Assembly: GCA_029721515.1 (NCBI GenBank)
Contig: CM056564.1
Location: forward strand, 601,204-665,203
Direction of reading: 5' to 3'
From: Synanceia verrucosa
Lineage: Eukaryota; Chordata; Actinopteri; Perciformes; Synanceiidae
Length of the DNA stretch: 64,000 bases
The notes below the pieces were generated by a model. That model saw only the letters and a program-made list of their open reading frames with translations. It was not told the origin of the DNA and made no database searches. Below are positions 48,121-60,500 of the stretch, in pieces (within the stretch, counting starts at the first letter, position 1; each line of letters opens with the position of its first letter). Position numbers and translations under genes: made by a program.

Positions 48121-48339
48121 GTGTGAGTTTTGCAATGCAGTTGTTGTAAGAAAAGAAAGAAAAGTCAAGAATTCTCTCTGTGTTTTCCCAGTACAGAAGC
48201 TGCATTGTCAACCTGTCTGAATGGCAGCATGTCTGTATGCATTTCAACAATTGTTTGTAACAAGTATTTCAAAAGAAGTTCTTGAGTTTCCACATCCTCC
48301 GTGAATGTTTAGCCTACTAAATGACTCAAGTTTGCCAGT

Positions 48340-48560
48340 AAAAGATCTGAGTTCAAATCTCGGTAAAACCTCAATTTAAGCATGAGTCCAATGTTAAGAA
48401 TGCAGCTTTTCCACGTTCCATGTCAACCTTAAACTTGGTACTCAGACTGAATACAGTGCTTTGTTGAGGTCACCTTTTTCATCTGCCATTGAGACCTGAA
48501 ACAACTAAGATTTTATCTGTCTTAACCAAAAACATCTCCAAATGTAAAGCTATACTCTGT
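48340..48560 (+). repeat. Truncated duplicate of the tRNA-Gln 3' half and flank
   Basis: Matches about 47610-47830: the T-arm region (gatctgagttcaaatctcgg), then aagcatgagtcca, agaatgcagc, gttccatgtca and acagtgcttt, in order. The 5' half of the tRNA is absent, so this is a non-functional tandem duplicate. Confidence 0.85.
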
Positions 48561-49080
48561 CGTTCTGTTCAGAAACACTTTTTGTTATATTGGGTGAAAT
48601 GGTCCTTTTAAAAAAGAATGAAAAGAATCAGACCTCTGTGGCAGCTGCAGGAATGTAAAACTCTGACCAATCCCTGCCATTACAAATGGAAAGAACCAAT
48701 CAGATGCCTTCATGTCTCATCCTGCTCATGTCTCCCCTCTGTCCCTCCCTCCTCCCCACTGTTGCTGGAAATATCCAGCACACTCCTCTGCAGAAATACA
48801 GAGTTAGCAGGACAATCTGTTCTGTAGGGAACAATGGCAGAGAAAATGCAGCCAAAAATACCACTTCCAGCATTATTTGTGACGGCTCACCCTGCTAAAC
48901 AGGCAAAGAGAAGAAAGAGGAGGCAGAAACAGCTGCAACAAAACTCTGGATAAAGCTAAGAGGACAAACCAGAGTGAACATCGGTGGAGACACTGAGACA
49001 TCTGAAGGGACTGAAAAGTGATGCAGAAGTTACTTTCTTCCTGTTAGACCGGTAATTATTTGTTCAGCTTCGGGAGGAGT
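48555..49080 (+). repeat. Dispersed repeat, copy 2 (copy 1 at 9880-10440)
   Basis: Colinear with the reverse complement of 9880-10440, with small indels throughout. Non-coding. Confidence 0.8.
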
Positions 49081-49289
49081 TATTCTGTTAATGAAATGTG
49101 TAATTTTGTGATCGTCTCAACTTCCCGCTTTGATTTATGTGGTGTATACCGTCTCTGTAAGCTCCAACTACATCTCCCAGGAGCCCCAACATTACTCACA
49201 GGCTGCAGGAGGCCGCAATCAATGACCCGCTGCTGAAAAACCACTTTGATGTAAAAATATGTCAGTGGCACTCAATGAGATAACAATGA

Positions 49290-49640
49290 TTGTATGAACA
49301 ACCATAGTTTGTCTCTTAGACCAGAGTCTTCATGATGTTGACTGATCTGCAGTCAGCTGACACCATTTAACAAGCCCTGTAGTTAACTTCTTCATTTAGT
49401 TTCATCCTCAGGTCTGTGGAGACTTGATCACTGCTAAATGGTAGCTTTAGCCTGTTAGCCATTAGCATCCATCTGATTAGCTGCATGAACACGCTTAGCT
49501 TGTAGCATGCTCAGTTCATCGATGCCGACTCAAACTGGAAGTACTTAAGTGATATTTTAATTCTGTTTTTCATAAGGTTCATATTATGTTTGATGGCTCC
49601 ACTGTGCCGTCTGGGAGTTTTTCAAAATAAAACTACCACT
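49290..49640 (-). repeat. Inverted copy of 46426-46760 (LTR-empty site)
   Basis: Read on minus it starts cttcagaagtggtagttttattttg and runs like the right flank of LTR copy B. The sequence passes the junction without an LTR, so it preserves the pre-insertion site, with gtag as the likely target duplication. Confidence 0.85.
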
Positions 49641-49753
49641 TCAGAAGTGTATTCTAGTTCTTCTCCATGACTGCAGAAGGAAGCAGCTGTGTTGTTCAAA
49701 TGGCACAGTGAGTGACAACAGAGCCTCTCCTTTAATGTGAATATAAGAAGTAC

Positions 49754-49825
49754 TGGAAATGCCAGGAATTGAACCCAGGACCTCATACATGCAAAGCATG
49801 TATTCTACCACTGAGCTACATCCCC
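49754..49825 (-). tRNA. tRNA-Ala (TGC)
   Basis: 72 nt on minus starting GGGGATGTAGCTCAGTGG. Anticodon loop TTTGCAT (TGC) with stem CATGC/GTATG. T-arm CTGGG TTCAATT CCTGG (wobble pairs) and acceptor GGGGATG/CATTTCC. A-box and B-box intact. Confidence 0.9.
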
Positions 49826-49952
49826 GATGACATCATAACAAACCACCATAATACCAATCACTGCTGAAATGTAGGCCACACATGACTCTTGCTGATTTTC
49901 ATACAAAATCAAAGCAACACTATACTATCACTGGAGGAAAAGAACTGGAAAA

Positions 49953-50024
49953 AAGGATCACTGGGAATCAAACTCAGATCAACTGCTTGGAAGGCAGCTA
50001 TGCTCACCACTATACCACCATCAT
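49953..50024 (-). tRNA. tRNA-Gly (TCC)-like, probably pseudo
   Basis: The D-arm (TGGTATAGTGGTGAGCA), anticodon arm (CTGCCTTCCAAGCAG) and T-arm (CTGAGTTTGATTCCCAG) match tRNA-Gly(TCC). The acceptor ends ATGATGG and TGATCCT do not pair, so the gene is probably inactive. Confidence 0.75.
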
Positions 50025-50030
50025 GGGTCG

Positions 50031-51009
50031 AAAAGACAGTTTCCACAAAGTCTGCAATTTATCTGCAAATTGAGACTAAAAAAGTTCCAAAAACATCCTG
50101 CCTCATCCCAGAAGGTTCTGACTGACCACAGACCAGTTGCAGTGACTTCATACATCATCTCCTCAGACCCCAGGTTCACCATGCACTCAATCTACAGTTT
50201 GAGTACCAGGAGAGGATGGGGTGAAATGATGCTATCCTACAGTATATCAATACAAGAAAATTGAGAAAAAATACATCAGAAGTGGGATTGAAAACACATT
50301 CCTATTCAGAGTTCAGAAGCCCCACTACAGAGAAAAGACTTTAGTCTTTGAGCAAAGTGCCTAAAACCACTCTGTCATTGTGAAACAACAACTATCAAAC
50401 CACACTGTTGAATAACTTATTATATTCTGCAATTTTCTAAATCTCAGTTGCCTCAAACAATCAGAGGTCCTTACTAAAGATAGCATTGAAATACAGTAGA
50501 TGATAGTGTTGTTCAAAAAATTACAATATCCCTGTCATACATATCAGGGATTTTATATGATATTAATTATAATGCTGGATTAATCCATGTTAGTGCGCTA
50601 ATTTCGATAGTCCTATGAACAACATATAGTCTAGTAACAACATAGAGTCTAGAAACCACAACATCCAAAGAAGGAACAGTTATCTCTATAAAAAGACACT
50701 GGCCTGTTATTTATCTTTAAATATTTTATCGTACTATCATTGCTACTTCGCTAGCTAGCTAGCTATAGTTGAAACAAAATATCATATCTTTGTTATGTAA
50801 ACATTAGAAGACATACTTCAATATTTGGTCTTCTTCTTCTCCTCGTCTTTTCTCTTTTTCACCCTTGTACTCCTGAAGGCTTGGCTGTTTTCATCGTGTG
50901 GAATTTGTAAAGAAAATATATTTAACAGTGTCTGCTTCAGGATAGCTGTCCATCAACTGTGTTAGCTGTAGCTTCCTGTGCTCCCCACTACTCTCTCTAT
51001 ACGGCTCTG
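50031..51009. other. Non-coding; no gene seen
   Basis: AT-rich sequence between tRNA-like genes, with a ctagctagctagctat run near 50750. No repeat family assigned. Confidence 0.45.
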
Positions 51010-51350
51010 GTCTCCATAGACTGAACTACTGCTGCTATAAAACAGTCATTCCTCTAGAGGGAGTTAAACCCCAGCCACCAGCATGAAAACCACTGATCCA
51101 AACCACTAGACCAGATGGGACTGATGTGTTAGTCCTCTGTCCACCACCATCACTGCAGAGCAGGTTAACAGAGAGCTGAGGAGATCTTGTCCTAACAAGG
51201 CAGCCAGACTGGAACAGGATGAGCTCCATCTCCTCCAAACTTTGTTTAATGAAGTATGTTTTAGTCCATTATTAGTAACAATAACTAGCGGACTCATCAT
51301 GTATAGTGTTTAGTGTATGGGCTGATGGTAGCATGCCAACATTTGTTGTG
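51010..51350 (-). repeat. Inverted duplication, arm 1 (arm 2 at 54215-54775)
   Basis: Reverse complement matches 54250-54775, including the tRNA-Glu copy and a block ggagatggagctcatcctgt. The tRNA-Asn-like gene adjoining arm 1 also has its 5' end in arm 2 (54208-54240). Confidence 0.85.
51049..51120 (-). tRNA. tRNA-Glu (TTC)-like pseudogene
   Basis: On minus TCCCATCTGGTCTAGTGG starts a Glu-type tRNA with anticodon loop TTTTCAT. The acceptor (TCCCATC/TAGAGGA) and T-stem (TGGGG/CCCTC) are mispaired. Lies in an arm of an inverted duplication whose other arm (54205-54775) has a better Glu copy. Confidence 0.75.
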
Positions 51351-51351
51351 A

Positions 51352-51425
51352 GTCTCTTTGGTGCAATCAGCCAGCGGGTTCATCTGTAAACTGAAAGGGT
51401 GGTGGTTTGAGCCCACCCAAGGATG
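51352..51425 (+). tRNA. tRNA-Asn-type gene with anticodon GTA
   Basis: 74 nt, colinear with vertebrate tRNA-Asn throughout (GTCTCTTTGGTGCAATCAGC at the start, a GTGGTGGTTTGAGCCCACC T-arm). The anticodon loop is CTGTAAA, so the anticodon is GTA (Tyr) instead of GTT (Asn). Mismatches in the acceptor (C5-A, T7-C), D-stem and top of the anticodon stem suggest partial decay. The B-box is intact. Confidence 0.75.
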
Positions 51426-53574
51426 ATGGTTTATGTGTTTAATTAACCAGCTAATCTGAAATCAGTAACCTGGTTTTGTGATCAGTAATATTCACTAAAT
51501 TGTGTCGTGTTCACACTACATGACTGTTGTTGACTCGCCGTGGTGTAGAGAATTTTGTTTCTTTATTATTCAATCAAATAAAATAGATTTGAACCCAAAA
51601 AGAGATTTGAGAGCAAAAGAGAATAAGTGACAAACAAAAAATATTTTTTTGAGATCAAAACTGAACAGGTTGCAATTTTAAAAGGAAATAATTTTTGAGA
51701 GCATATTTCTTCAACTGAAATCAAAACTCATGTTTGTGAGTAAAAACATACAGTCATTTTGCTTATAAATCAGTGCTCTTTGCTTACAAGTTGAAAAGTT
51801 TTACTTGTGAATTTCACTGCACTCAGTGGGCGGGGCCTACGCTGGTGGATGACAGAAGAGTTTCTATTGGTTGGTGTGACCTGGCTCCGGTGCGACCTAC
51901 GCCTTCCACTTTACACCCACTTCTCTCTTGTGCTGCTGTGCTGCCGGGAGGTAAGTTGATGGTCTGCTGCTCTTCGAAGTTGAAACGTTTCCCATAAGTA
52001 ATGAATTGTACTACATAGGGTAGGCTACAGCCTGCCGTACAACAACAACTACAAGTAATGAATTAATGCAGATTGTCTCTCTCCACTTGCTGGTCACAGC
52101 CTGAGCAGAATAGGGCTTGGGCGCCGCTTTGCATTCAGGGACGTGGCCTCACGAGTGTAAACAAACAGCCAGTCGGACGAGGAGAAGATGCAGAGTTGAG
52201 AAAGAAAAGAAAGAAAGAAAAAAGATGTTAAAATCCAGAAAACGATGTGGTTAAATAGGGAAGCCAGGGACCACTATATGGACAAAACCGGCACTATAAA
52301 CTGACGTCTTCGGCTTGTTTGTGGTGTGAGCTGCAGATCATAAAGCCGGCAAACAGTGGAAACTGTAATCTGGACAAAGGTGCAATCACTGCAGCAGGTC
52401 ACTCCTGGTTTTGTGATGCGTGTCTGTAGTAACGCAGCTGTCCAAAGACATATATTGTATATCATACATATATATTGTACAGATACCTATTTATTTATAG
52501 CATATAAAGAAATGATAAGAAACACATATTTATTGTTATTATTATTATTTGTATTCCTTGTTACATTGTTGTTTACTATATTATAGAGTTTGTTTACAAC
52601 TATTTTACATATTACATTTTCACTACATCAATTTTCTATATGTCCAGATACCTATTTATTTAGCACTGAAATAATTTATAAAAAATGTGTATTTATTATT
52701 GTTATATAAGAAATTGCACTCCATGTTCTGTGTCCATGTTTTTATTTGTAACCTTTTACCTTGATGCACTGTTCTGTGTTCTCAGGTTGCACTACTTGCA
52801 AATAAACATTGAAAAACATCTGATTGTGTGACACTTCTTGCTTTTGCACATCATACTGTTTTTGCTTCTTTTGCTTCAAGACACATGCATTTAAGTATGT
52901 TTATTGTGAAGATTGTGGGTATGGATGCAACAGACACTAATGGCTGTATTTAATACACATTTATTTCACACTCAGCTCATGTTTGTCAGAGCACAACATA
53001 CAGACACAATCTTATCGAGGAATGTCATGTCTTCATCCTTGCATGGCAACACCATGTGAATCAGTATTTTATCTTGCAAAATAGTGTACTTGTTGAGGAT
53101 GGTTCCGATCACCCTTTCATTCTGTCATCGGTCTCTGGTCAGCTCCTTCCTCTACTGGTGCTGGTGTCTCCACTGTGGATCAGATAAGGACATTTTGCAG
53201 ATGCAACAGCAACAAAAACTCCTGAAAAACGCAGACATGTCAAACTTTAGGATGTGTTATGGGACTAATTCATCTGTCTAACCATCATAACGATGACACC
53301 TAAAACTTTAAACACAGTTGAGTGAATTTCCTTTAGGAAACAGCAAGATTTTCCTAATTTAGGTTTCAATATGATGCTGGAGTTTACATGGTAGCATCCT
53401 GTCGTTAGCTAGCAGCTCTTTGCTAATAACACACTGTGGCAGTGGAGCATCATCAGGGCCAATACATGAAAAGACAAACTTTAAATAATCAGACTCATAC
53501 TTCCTCTGTTTTCTGCTCTCCCCACACTCTGTGTCCTCTCTCACTTTCACTTGTGGTCCTAAAAATCGATCCAC
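51426..53574. other. Non-coding; no gene seen
   Basis: 51540-51780 is A-rich. 51820-52150 is GC-richer without a supported frame. 52480-52800 is AT-rich, with cagatacctatttatt repeated at 52480 and 52646. I see no gene in it. Confidence 0.45.
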
Positions 53575-53760
53575 GTTGTACCGTGTTTGATTCCCGTCCC
53601 GGGGCTTTTCTGTGTGGAGTTTTTCCCCATGTCTGCGTGGGTACTCCGGCTTCCTCCCACCATCCAAAAGCATGCATGGGGATTAGGTTAATTGGCTAAT
53701 TTAAATTGCCCGTAGGTGTGAACGTGAGTGCGAGTAGTTGTATGTCTCTGTGTGCGCTGT
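53575..53760 (+). mobile_element. V-SINE, partly degraded head
   Basis: The central domain (gtgtggagtttttccccatgtctgcgtgggtactccgg region) and the tail (ggttaattggctaatttaaa, gtgtgaacgtgagtg) are clear. The tRNA-like head is reduced to a degenerate B-box (gtttgattcccgtcc), and the 3' end is short. Confidence 0.85.
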
Positions 53761-54029
53761 GAAGAACTGGAATTATTTGTGCTGAAAAATATTGTTTTTC
53801 AGTTTAAATAACAACAATAGTTTCTATATACAGAGTGTTACCTCATCCATTGGTCTCCATCTTGGATTATTAGTCGCCGTCATGTTTGTATTTTTGAGAC
53901 CATATTAGGACTGAGAGGGTGGAGCCTCATGTCCTGGTCTTATTGAAGATCGCTGGTACTCAACTATAAGAAGAAGTAGAGGATCATGATCATGTGACAT
54001 ATAAACAGGTACATACATAGATGAAATTC

Positions 54030-54195
54030 AACCTGTGCATTTTACCCATCCTGTAAAGGAGCAGTTGGCTGCCTACTATAAGATGCCTGGGAAGCAACTT
54101 CAGGGTTAAATGTCTTGCTCAAAGACACAGCAACTTGTCAAGGAGCGGGATAGTTGAGAGGCAACCACTCAACCCACTGAGCTACAGCTTCCTCA
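54030..54195 (-). mobile_element. tRNA-derived SINE-like fragment
   Basis: On minus it begins with an A-box-like agctgtagctcagtgggttg, followed by a body (ctttgagcaagacatttaac, agttgcttcccagg) common in fish repeats. No clear tail. Confidence 0.55.
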
Positions 54196-54214
54196 GTAAA
54201 CTTCAGGCTGGCTG

Positions 54215-54775
54215 ATTGCACCACCGAGACTTCAGAGCATGTGTTAACATGCTAGCATTAGCCCATACACTACACACTACACCTGACGAGCCTGATAGTT
54301 ATTGTTACTAATGATGGACTTAAACATACTTCAGACAGTAAACAAAGTTTCCTGCCTTCATTCAGTATATATAGTCCACATCTGAGCTGATCTCACCTGT
54401 TCCACACACCTCTCACCAAGTGGAGAAGACCCAACAGAGACTTTACTTCCTCAGGAAGCTAAAAAAAGCTCTCCTCCCTCAAAACCTGCTAATGAACTGT
54501 TTGGGATGTGAACAGAGTGAACAGGACAGAGGAGAGAACAGTTCTCCATCTGAGGAGATGGAGCTCATCCTGTTTCAGTCTGGCTGCCTTGTTGGGACAA
54601 GATCTCCTCAGCTCTCTGCTAACCTGCTCTGCAGTGATGGTAGTGGGCAGATGACTCGCACATCTTTTCCATATGGTCTAGCGCTTAGGGTCTCTTGTTT
54701 TCACCCAGGTAGCCTGGGTTCAACACCCGGTATGAGAATGACTGTTTTATGGCAGCAGTAGCTCAGTCTATCGAG
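54215..54775 (+). repeat. Inverted duplication, arm 2 (arm 1 at 51010-51350)
   Basis: Reverse complement of arm 1 with insertions (about 54330-54540). Carries the tRNA-Glu copy at 54667 and, just outside at 54208-54240, the first ~25 nt of the Asn-type tRNA in reverse. Confidence 0.85.
54667..54738 (+). tRNA. tRNA-Glu (TTC), mildly degenerate
   Basis: 72 nt with TTCCATATGGTCTAGCGC start, anticodon loop TTTTCAC (TTC) and T-arm TGGGTTCAACACCCG. The anticodon stem TCTTG/CCAGG has one mismatch, and the acceptor TTCCATA/TATGAGA is imperfect. Better kept than its inverted partner at 51049, but function is uncertain. Confidence 0.75.
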
Positions 54776-54868
54776 ACTTTATTATGCTGCTCTCTACTGT
54801 CAAAACTCAGACGCAGCCATCAAAAGTCCTTTTCCTCCAGTGATAATATTCTGTTGCTTGGTTTTGTT

Positions 54869-55199
54869 GTGGGCGGTGTTTAGCACTGTCGCCTCACAGC
54901 AAGAAGGGACCGGGTTCGAATCCCGGGCCCGGGGCCTTTCTGTGTGGAGTTTGCATGTTCTCCCTGTGTCTGCGTGGGTTCTCTCTGGTACTCCGGCTTC
55001 CTCCCACCATCCAAAAACATGCATGGGGATTAGGTTAATTGGCTAATTTAAATTGACCGTAGGTGTGAATGTGAGTGTGAGTGGTTGTCTGTCTCTATGT
55101 GTCCTGTGATGAACTGGAGACTTGTCCAGGGTGTACCCTGCCCTCTGCTCTATGACAGCTGGGATAGGATCCAGCCCCGCGATAATGGATGGATGGACG
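54869..55199 (+). mobile_element. V-SINE, near complete
   Basis: The head has a tagcactgtcgcctcacag A-box region and a good B-box (gggttcgaatcccggg). Next come the conserved central domain (tttgcatgttctccctgtgt), the ggttaattggctaattt and gtgaatgtgagtg segments, ggacttgtccagggtgt-like words, and an atggatggatgg tail. It is the best-preserved SINE of the window and serves as reference for the other copies. Confidence 0.92.
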
Positions 55200-57504
55200 T
55201 TTTTTTCGTCACAAAGTAATATATATATATTCATATCTTTCTCAGGATTTTGCTCACATTTCTTTCTTCCTTTAGGTGAATTCACTTCATATACACATTT
55301 CTTTCTTGTTTACTTACGACCTCCAAACTCTTGATGAAAAACATGTCTTTGTTTGTGTTTAGCCATTCTGGAATTACCCCAGTACCCCAGCCTAGGGTTT
55401 GAACCCCACATCCACAGTGTTTCTTTGTTTCTGTGGTGTACAACACCTCACACATGAAAGGTCTGTGGGTATTTCTAGCTGGAGAGGTGACAGATTCTCC
55501 TCTGTGCAGTGCTGAGGTGTCCTTGAGCAAAGTACCAAATCTCCAGCTGCTCTGGGGTTTCTGTATGGCAGCCCTCTTGCTCTGACATGTCTCCATTCAT
55601 TTTTTGAACATGTAAAGGTTGTGTAAGTTGGAAGTAAAGTAAGTAAGAAAGTAAACAAATGACAAGAGTGAAAAAGCTGAGAGAACTCTGACACCACTGT
55701 CTTCATCATAGTTCAGTGATGTCACTGTAAAACCACAGAATATTCTGACGACCTCATGCTGATCATATGCTAATATAATAGAATACATTCGATGATGTCA
55801 TTCTTCTCTGTGAGGGGAGGGTGTTCTACTCCTGAACATCTGCTGTGGAGCAGGAGGTCATAGGTTCAATACCTACCTGTGGCAAGGATGGAGGAAAGTG
55901 TCAGGTAAGGTAAGGTAAATATTAACAGTGACATGAAGACAGAACAAGATATGGCTCAATAAAACAGTAAATAGTGAAAATGCTGATTATGTAAACATCA
56001 GTAACATGTTTAGAGAAGGTTCAAAAGAGGATGTTTTGTTATAATTCTGCTGATTCAAATGAGTTCTGTTATTAACCTCAATAAATGCGAACATGTTTGT
56101 GTTCATTGTTTACTATTTGGCTCATTTGAGCTCTGATTGTGACCTTTGACCCCTCACAGTGTGCCAGCAGCAGCATCAACACTTATCATATTAATATCAT
56201 GTTAATGTTAAAATATGATGAAGAACATACAAACATGTTAGAGATGTTTTAAAAAAGTGGTGGGGCACAGGTGCTTTTGAGTTCTCTTAGGGGAGGCTCA
56301 CTATCCCACACTTTGAAAACCTCTGATTTAGATAATACTACCTGAGCACAGATCTTCTATAGTGACACATGGAAACAGGTGATTGGTTGAACTCTAAAAA
56401 CAGGTAAGTCATGTGAGCCTCTTGGACCATGTGCACAATGTGGTCATGTTGGGGCCTCATGTCTCTCCTCTGTATCCATGTTGTTTCTTACCTACAGTGC
56501 CATGGCCATACCCATAATGCCTTACCTAAAACTTTGGTCATGTGACCTGTTACTCTCTTAATCTCATATAAACCCTTACATGAAAAGCATTATATTGTAC
56601 CCACATATAATATACACAAAGTATATAACATACACAAAACATTGTGTTCTGTACTTGTGGGTTGAATCCCGTCCTTTACACAGACAAGTTTACATGGTTC
56701 AGTCCATGGACTGGTCATCCAGGGCTTTGAATCCCTTCCTCAATGGAGACAGTCTGTCCTTATCAATATATGTCAAAATATAATGTTACAAGTGAACAGA
56801 GTCATTATTACTCACCCATTGTTTGAGGCTGATAGCTCTGAGATTTCATTATCACCATCTTGGATTATTAGGCATTATGAGGCCTTACACTGGAAACCAA
56901 AGTGCGTACTGGTGAATGACCCGCGTTCATACCATTTAAGTGAACCCATGATGCGTCATCAACAGAGGGTGTTGATTTGCCACCAAATGAAAACAAGGCC
57001 ATACGAAAGCGTGTCACAGCAAGGAAAATAACAATCATGGATCACATCTTTGACTACCAGCGAGCATTTGTACTCATACAAATCATTATTTGTCTGCACA
57101 AAGCTATGCTCCAACATCTGCTGCCAACATATTCCACACACACATTTTCACCAGGAGAGACAACTAACCTGGGGTGTGTGTCCCAAAACATTTGTTGCAA
57201 ACTTCCTTAGCTACTTCCTAAGTTCGAACGTTGGATCTACAACCCAAGTGTTTCCCAACAGCATCGTCCGAACAAAGCAACTTCTGATGTTTACAACTAA
57301 CATAGTCCGATGTATCGTTGAACGATCCAAGGGTTTCCCAAAAGCTTAGTTGGAACGATGCATCGTAAGTTGCATCGGAAAGCTGTGTTGTCACAGTTGA
57401 GGTGAAAAGATGCAAGTTATGTTTTAAAAACAAATGTTTCTGTAGCCATAGAAGTTTTAAAGTACAACTTCGATAGCCTAATATGAAATAATTGTATTAA
57501 GATT
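55200..57504. other. Non-coding with repeat fragments; no gene seen
   Basis: 55218-55232 is an (AT)n tract. 55830-55885 has a B-box-like ggttcaatacc without a foldable tRNA. 57175-57370 contains gtttcccaa-type words repeated in a palindromic setting (aagggtttcccaaaagc), like a small non-autonomous DNA transposon. None supports a gene. Confidence 0.4.
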
Positions 57505-60500
57505 TTAAATTGAAAATAAGTCATCATTTAAGGGCTTGCTCCACCGTTTGGTAGAGCACATTTTCAATCACTATTTCTCATTGAAAAATGTGTTGAACTG
57601 ATCTCAACCTGATTGAGCCATCTCTACCACTCGGTTTACGTATGTCAAGCTAAAAACATCCACTAGATGTCACTGTAGCTTTAAGCAGTATGCCTTCCAA
57701 GCCAGCTTCCCAACAGGAAGTGAAAAACAGAAAATTCCCTCCTGACATGAAGACAATTTCTTGCGAAATTTTCAAAGGTAAGTCTGATTTTTTTTATATC
57801 ATTTAGCATCAAAGATGTTACTAAACAGATTTATGTAACTTGATACCACAAAAATACATTTTGTAAGGGTCAAATAATTTTTAAAAACATGCTTTACCAA
57901 ACGGTTGAGTTGTCACTTTATGGTAAAGGTAGCAAAGTTAAGCTAATCTTATCTAATATGCTATTTGCTGTGGAAAAAAACACTTCTGATCATAAATTGT
58001 TGTTAATATCACACATTTAATATTATTAATGTTATTAAGAATGATTTTCTTAACTGTTTAACAAACATGCTCAACCAAACCGTTGATTTGTCATTTTATG
58101 ATAAAAGTTGTGATGCTAGCATGTTAGCATAATTCATTTACAATTTTTAGTAAAACATTGAAGTAAAACAATGTATGAATATTTACTGGTCATAAATTTA
58201 TAATGTTACTGCATTATATAGTCGAAGAAAAAGTATATCAGTATGACTTCTGACATGTTTGCATTGTAAATATGATAAATATTTAGATAAAAAAACTAAA
58301 TATAAAACAAATTGACATTTGTTGGTATACCAACATGTTACTAGTATAACAGTGCATGAATTATAATTTTGATTTTCTTCCTTTCTGTTTCTGTCTTACA
58401 AATAACAGATGGACAGTAAAACCTTTTATGGTTCAAGGCCACGCAATTTCCTGGCCCTTGTGCCAGAAAATCCTCATGACTCTGATGCTGATCTGAGTGA
58501 CGAAGATGACAAAATAGAGGATCCAGATTATCTGCCCTCACAATCAGCTGCAGAAGTGATCGGGGATCATTCCTTTGAATCCTTGGATGAGGAGGAGATG
58601 CCAAGCACATCTTCTACACCACTGCTCCCTAAGAGGACGAAAAAAGGTAAAAAACACCTAAAAACAGTCAACATGCAAGAGCTGGCTGACAGTCCTGACC
58701 CAAGACCATCTTCAGGATCCAAGACAGGCGCAAGGAGAATCTGGAAGCATACTGATATTGAGAAATTCCAGGTTCCTGATTCAAGCTTTGTACCCCCGAC
58801 ACAATCAAAACACCCTTCCAGTATTTCAAAACACTGTTCACCGACGAGATGATTCAGCATATTGCTGTACAGACCAATCTGTACTCTGCACAAGAATTGG
58901 GCGACCCAATCAAAACTAGCCCTGAAGAGATTGAAGATTTCCTGGCAATATTACTCTTCATGGGGATTTTCAACTTCCCAGCCATTGATGACTACTGGGA
59001 CCTCGAATCACGTTTCGACGTCACAGCTGATACCATGTCGAAGAAGAGATTCAAGCTCTTACGTCGTTTTATTCACTTCAATTATAATCAGCAGTGTGAT
59101 GGCAGCCCTGACCGATTTTACAAGATCCGGCCCCTTTTTGAGATGCTTCGTGAGCAGTGTCTCCTCATCCCATCCACTTACAAGCAAAGTGTGGATGAAG
59201 TCATGGTGTCATACAAAGGCACAAGGGCTGGCACTCTCCGCCAATACCTTGCCAACAAACCTAACAAGTGGGGCTACAAAATCTTCTGCCGTGCCAGTTC
59301 ATCTGGCATCATCCATGACCTACTGCTCTATCAAGGTAATGTAATGTAAAGTTTATTTGACATGGACATCACTGTAACACTGGAATTGTATCATACATAT
59401 CCATAAGAGGCAGATACACTGTGTTAAATTTTGTAGCTTGATGCTAATTTGCAACACCTCTCCACAGGGCCATCCACATTCTTCAATCGTGACCTAAGTG
59501 AGGAGGAGCAGGACCTACCTCTAGGGAGCAAAGTGGTGACAACATTATGCAAAACCATAACACAGCCACGGCTTTCAGTTGTCTTCTGTGACAACTACTT
59601 TACAAGTTTCGACTTGGTCCACAGCCTGGAGGCAAATCTGGGTGTCAAGTGCATCGGCACTGTCCGATCAAACCGCATCGGTGGAGCTACCTTGATGGAA
59701 GACAAAGAGCTGAAGAAGAAAGGACGTGGGGCTTTTGATTACCGATCTGCTGAAGGGGTGATCGCAGTGAAATGGTATGACAAATGTGTCACCCTCCTGA
59801 GCAATGCCTGTGGGGTCATGCCTCTTTCAACTGTCAAACGGTGGAGCAAAGATGAAAAAGCGAAGATTGCCATTGCATGCCCATCACTCATTCCTGCCTA
59901 CAATGAGCATATGGGAGGTATTGATCTTTCTGACATGCTGGTACACCTATACAAGACCCGGCCAAGTCACGCCGATGGTACTTCCCCTGTTCGGATACGC
60001 CCTTGACCTGTCCATCTCCAATTCCTGGCTAGTCTACAAGAGAGACTGTGGCCTACTGAATGAGAAACCAATGTCTCTGAAAAGGTTCCGCCTGGTCGTG
60101 GCCCACAGTTTGAGGCAAGCCAAAAAGCCAGCATCCAGAGTTGGCCGACCCTCCTCTGCCTCTGCACCACCACAGATGTCCTCTCAGAAGAAGCGCCTCC
60201 CCCCAAGACCCCCACGACCACAACCAGATGTGCGCTATGACAACTGCAGACATTGGCCACGTCATACTGACAACCGGGGCGGTGCAGCCTCTGCCCAAAG
60301 GGTGTGTCAAGATGGAAATGTGTGAAGTGCAACATTTTCCTGTGCTTGATGGCAAAGCAGGAATGCTTCAGAACATACCATCGAAAATAATTTGGACAAG
60401 TTTCCCACGGGCCCATTTTTGTTTGTGAATTTCATTTGAGAGGAAAAAGAAATCAAGGCCCTGAAAGTTTTCAAATTTGTTCTATGCATTAAAAGAAGTG

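Noticed and set aside
55830..55885. tRNA-like sequence with ggttcaatacc
   Set aside because: B-box only; no acceptor or D-arm pairing can be made.
58862..59344. Second 160-codon plus frame
   Set aside because: Out-of-frame shadow of the piggyBac core.
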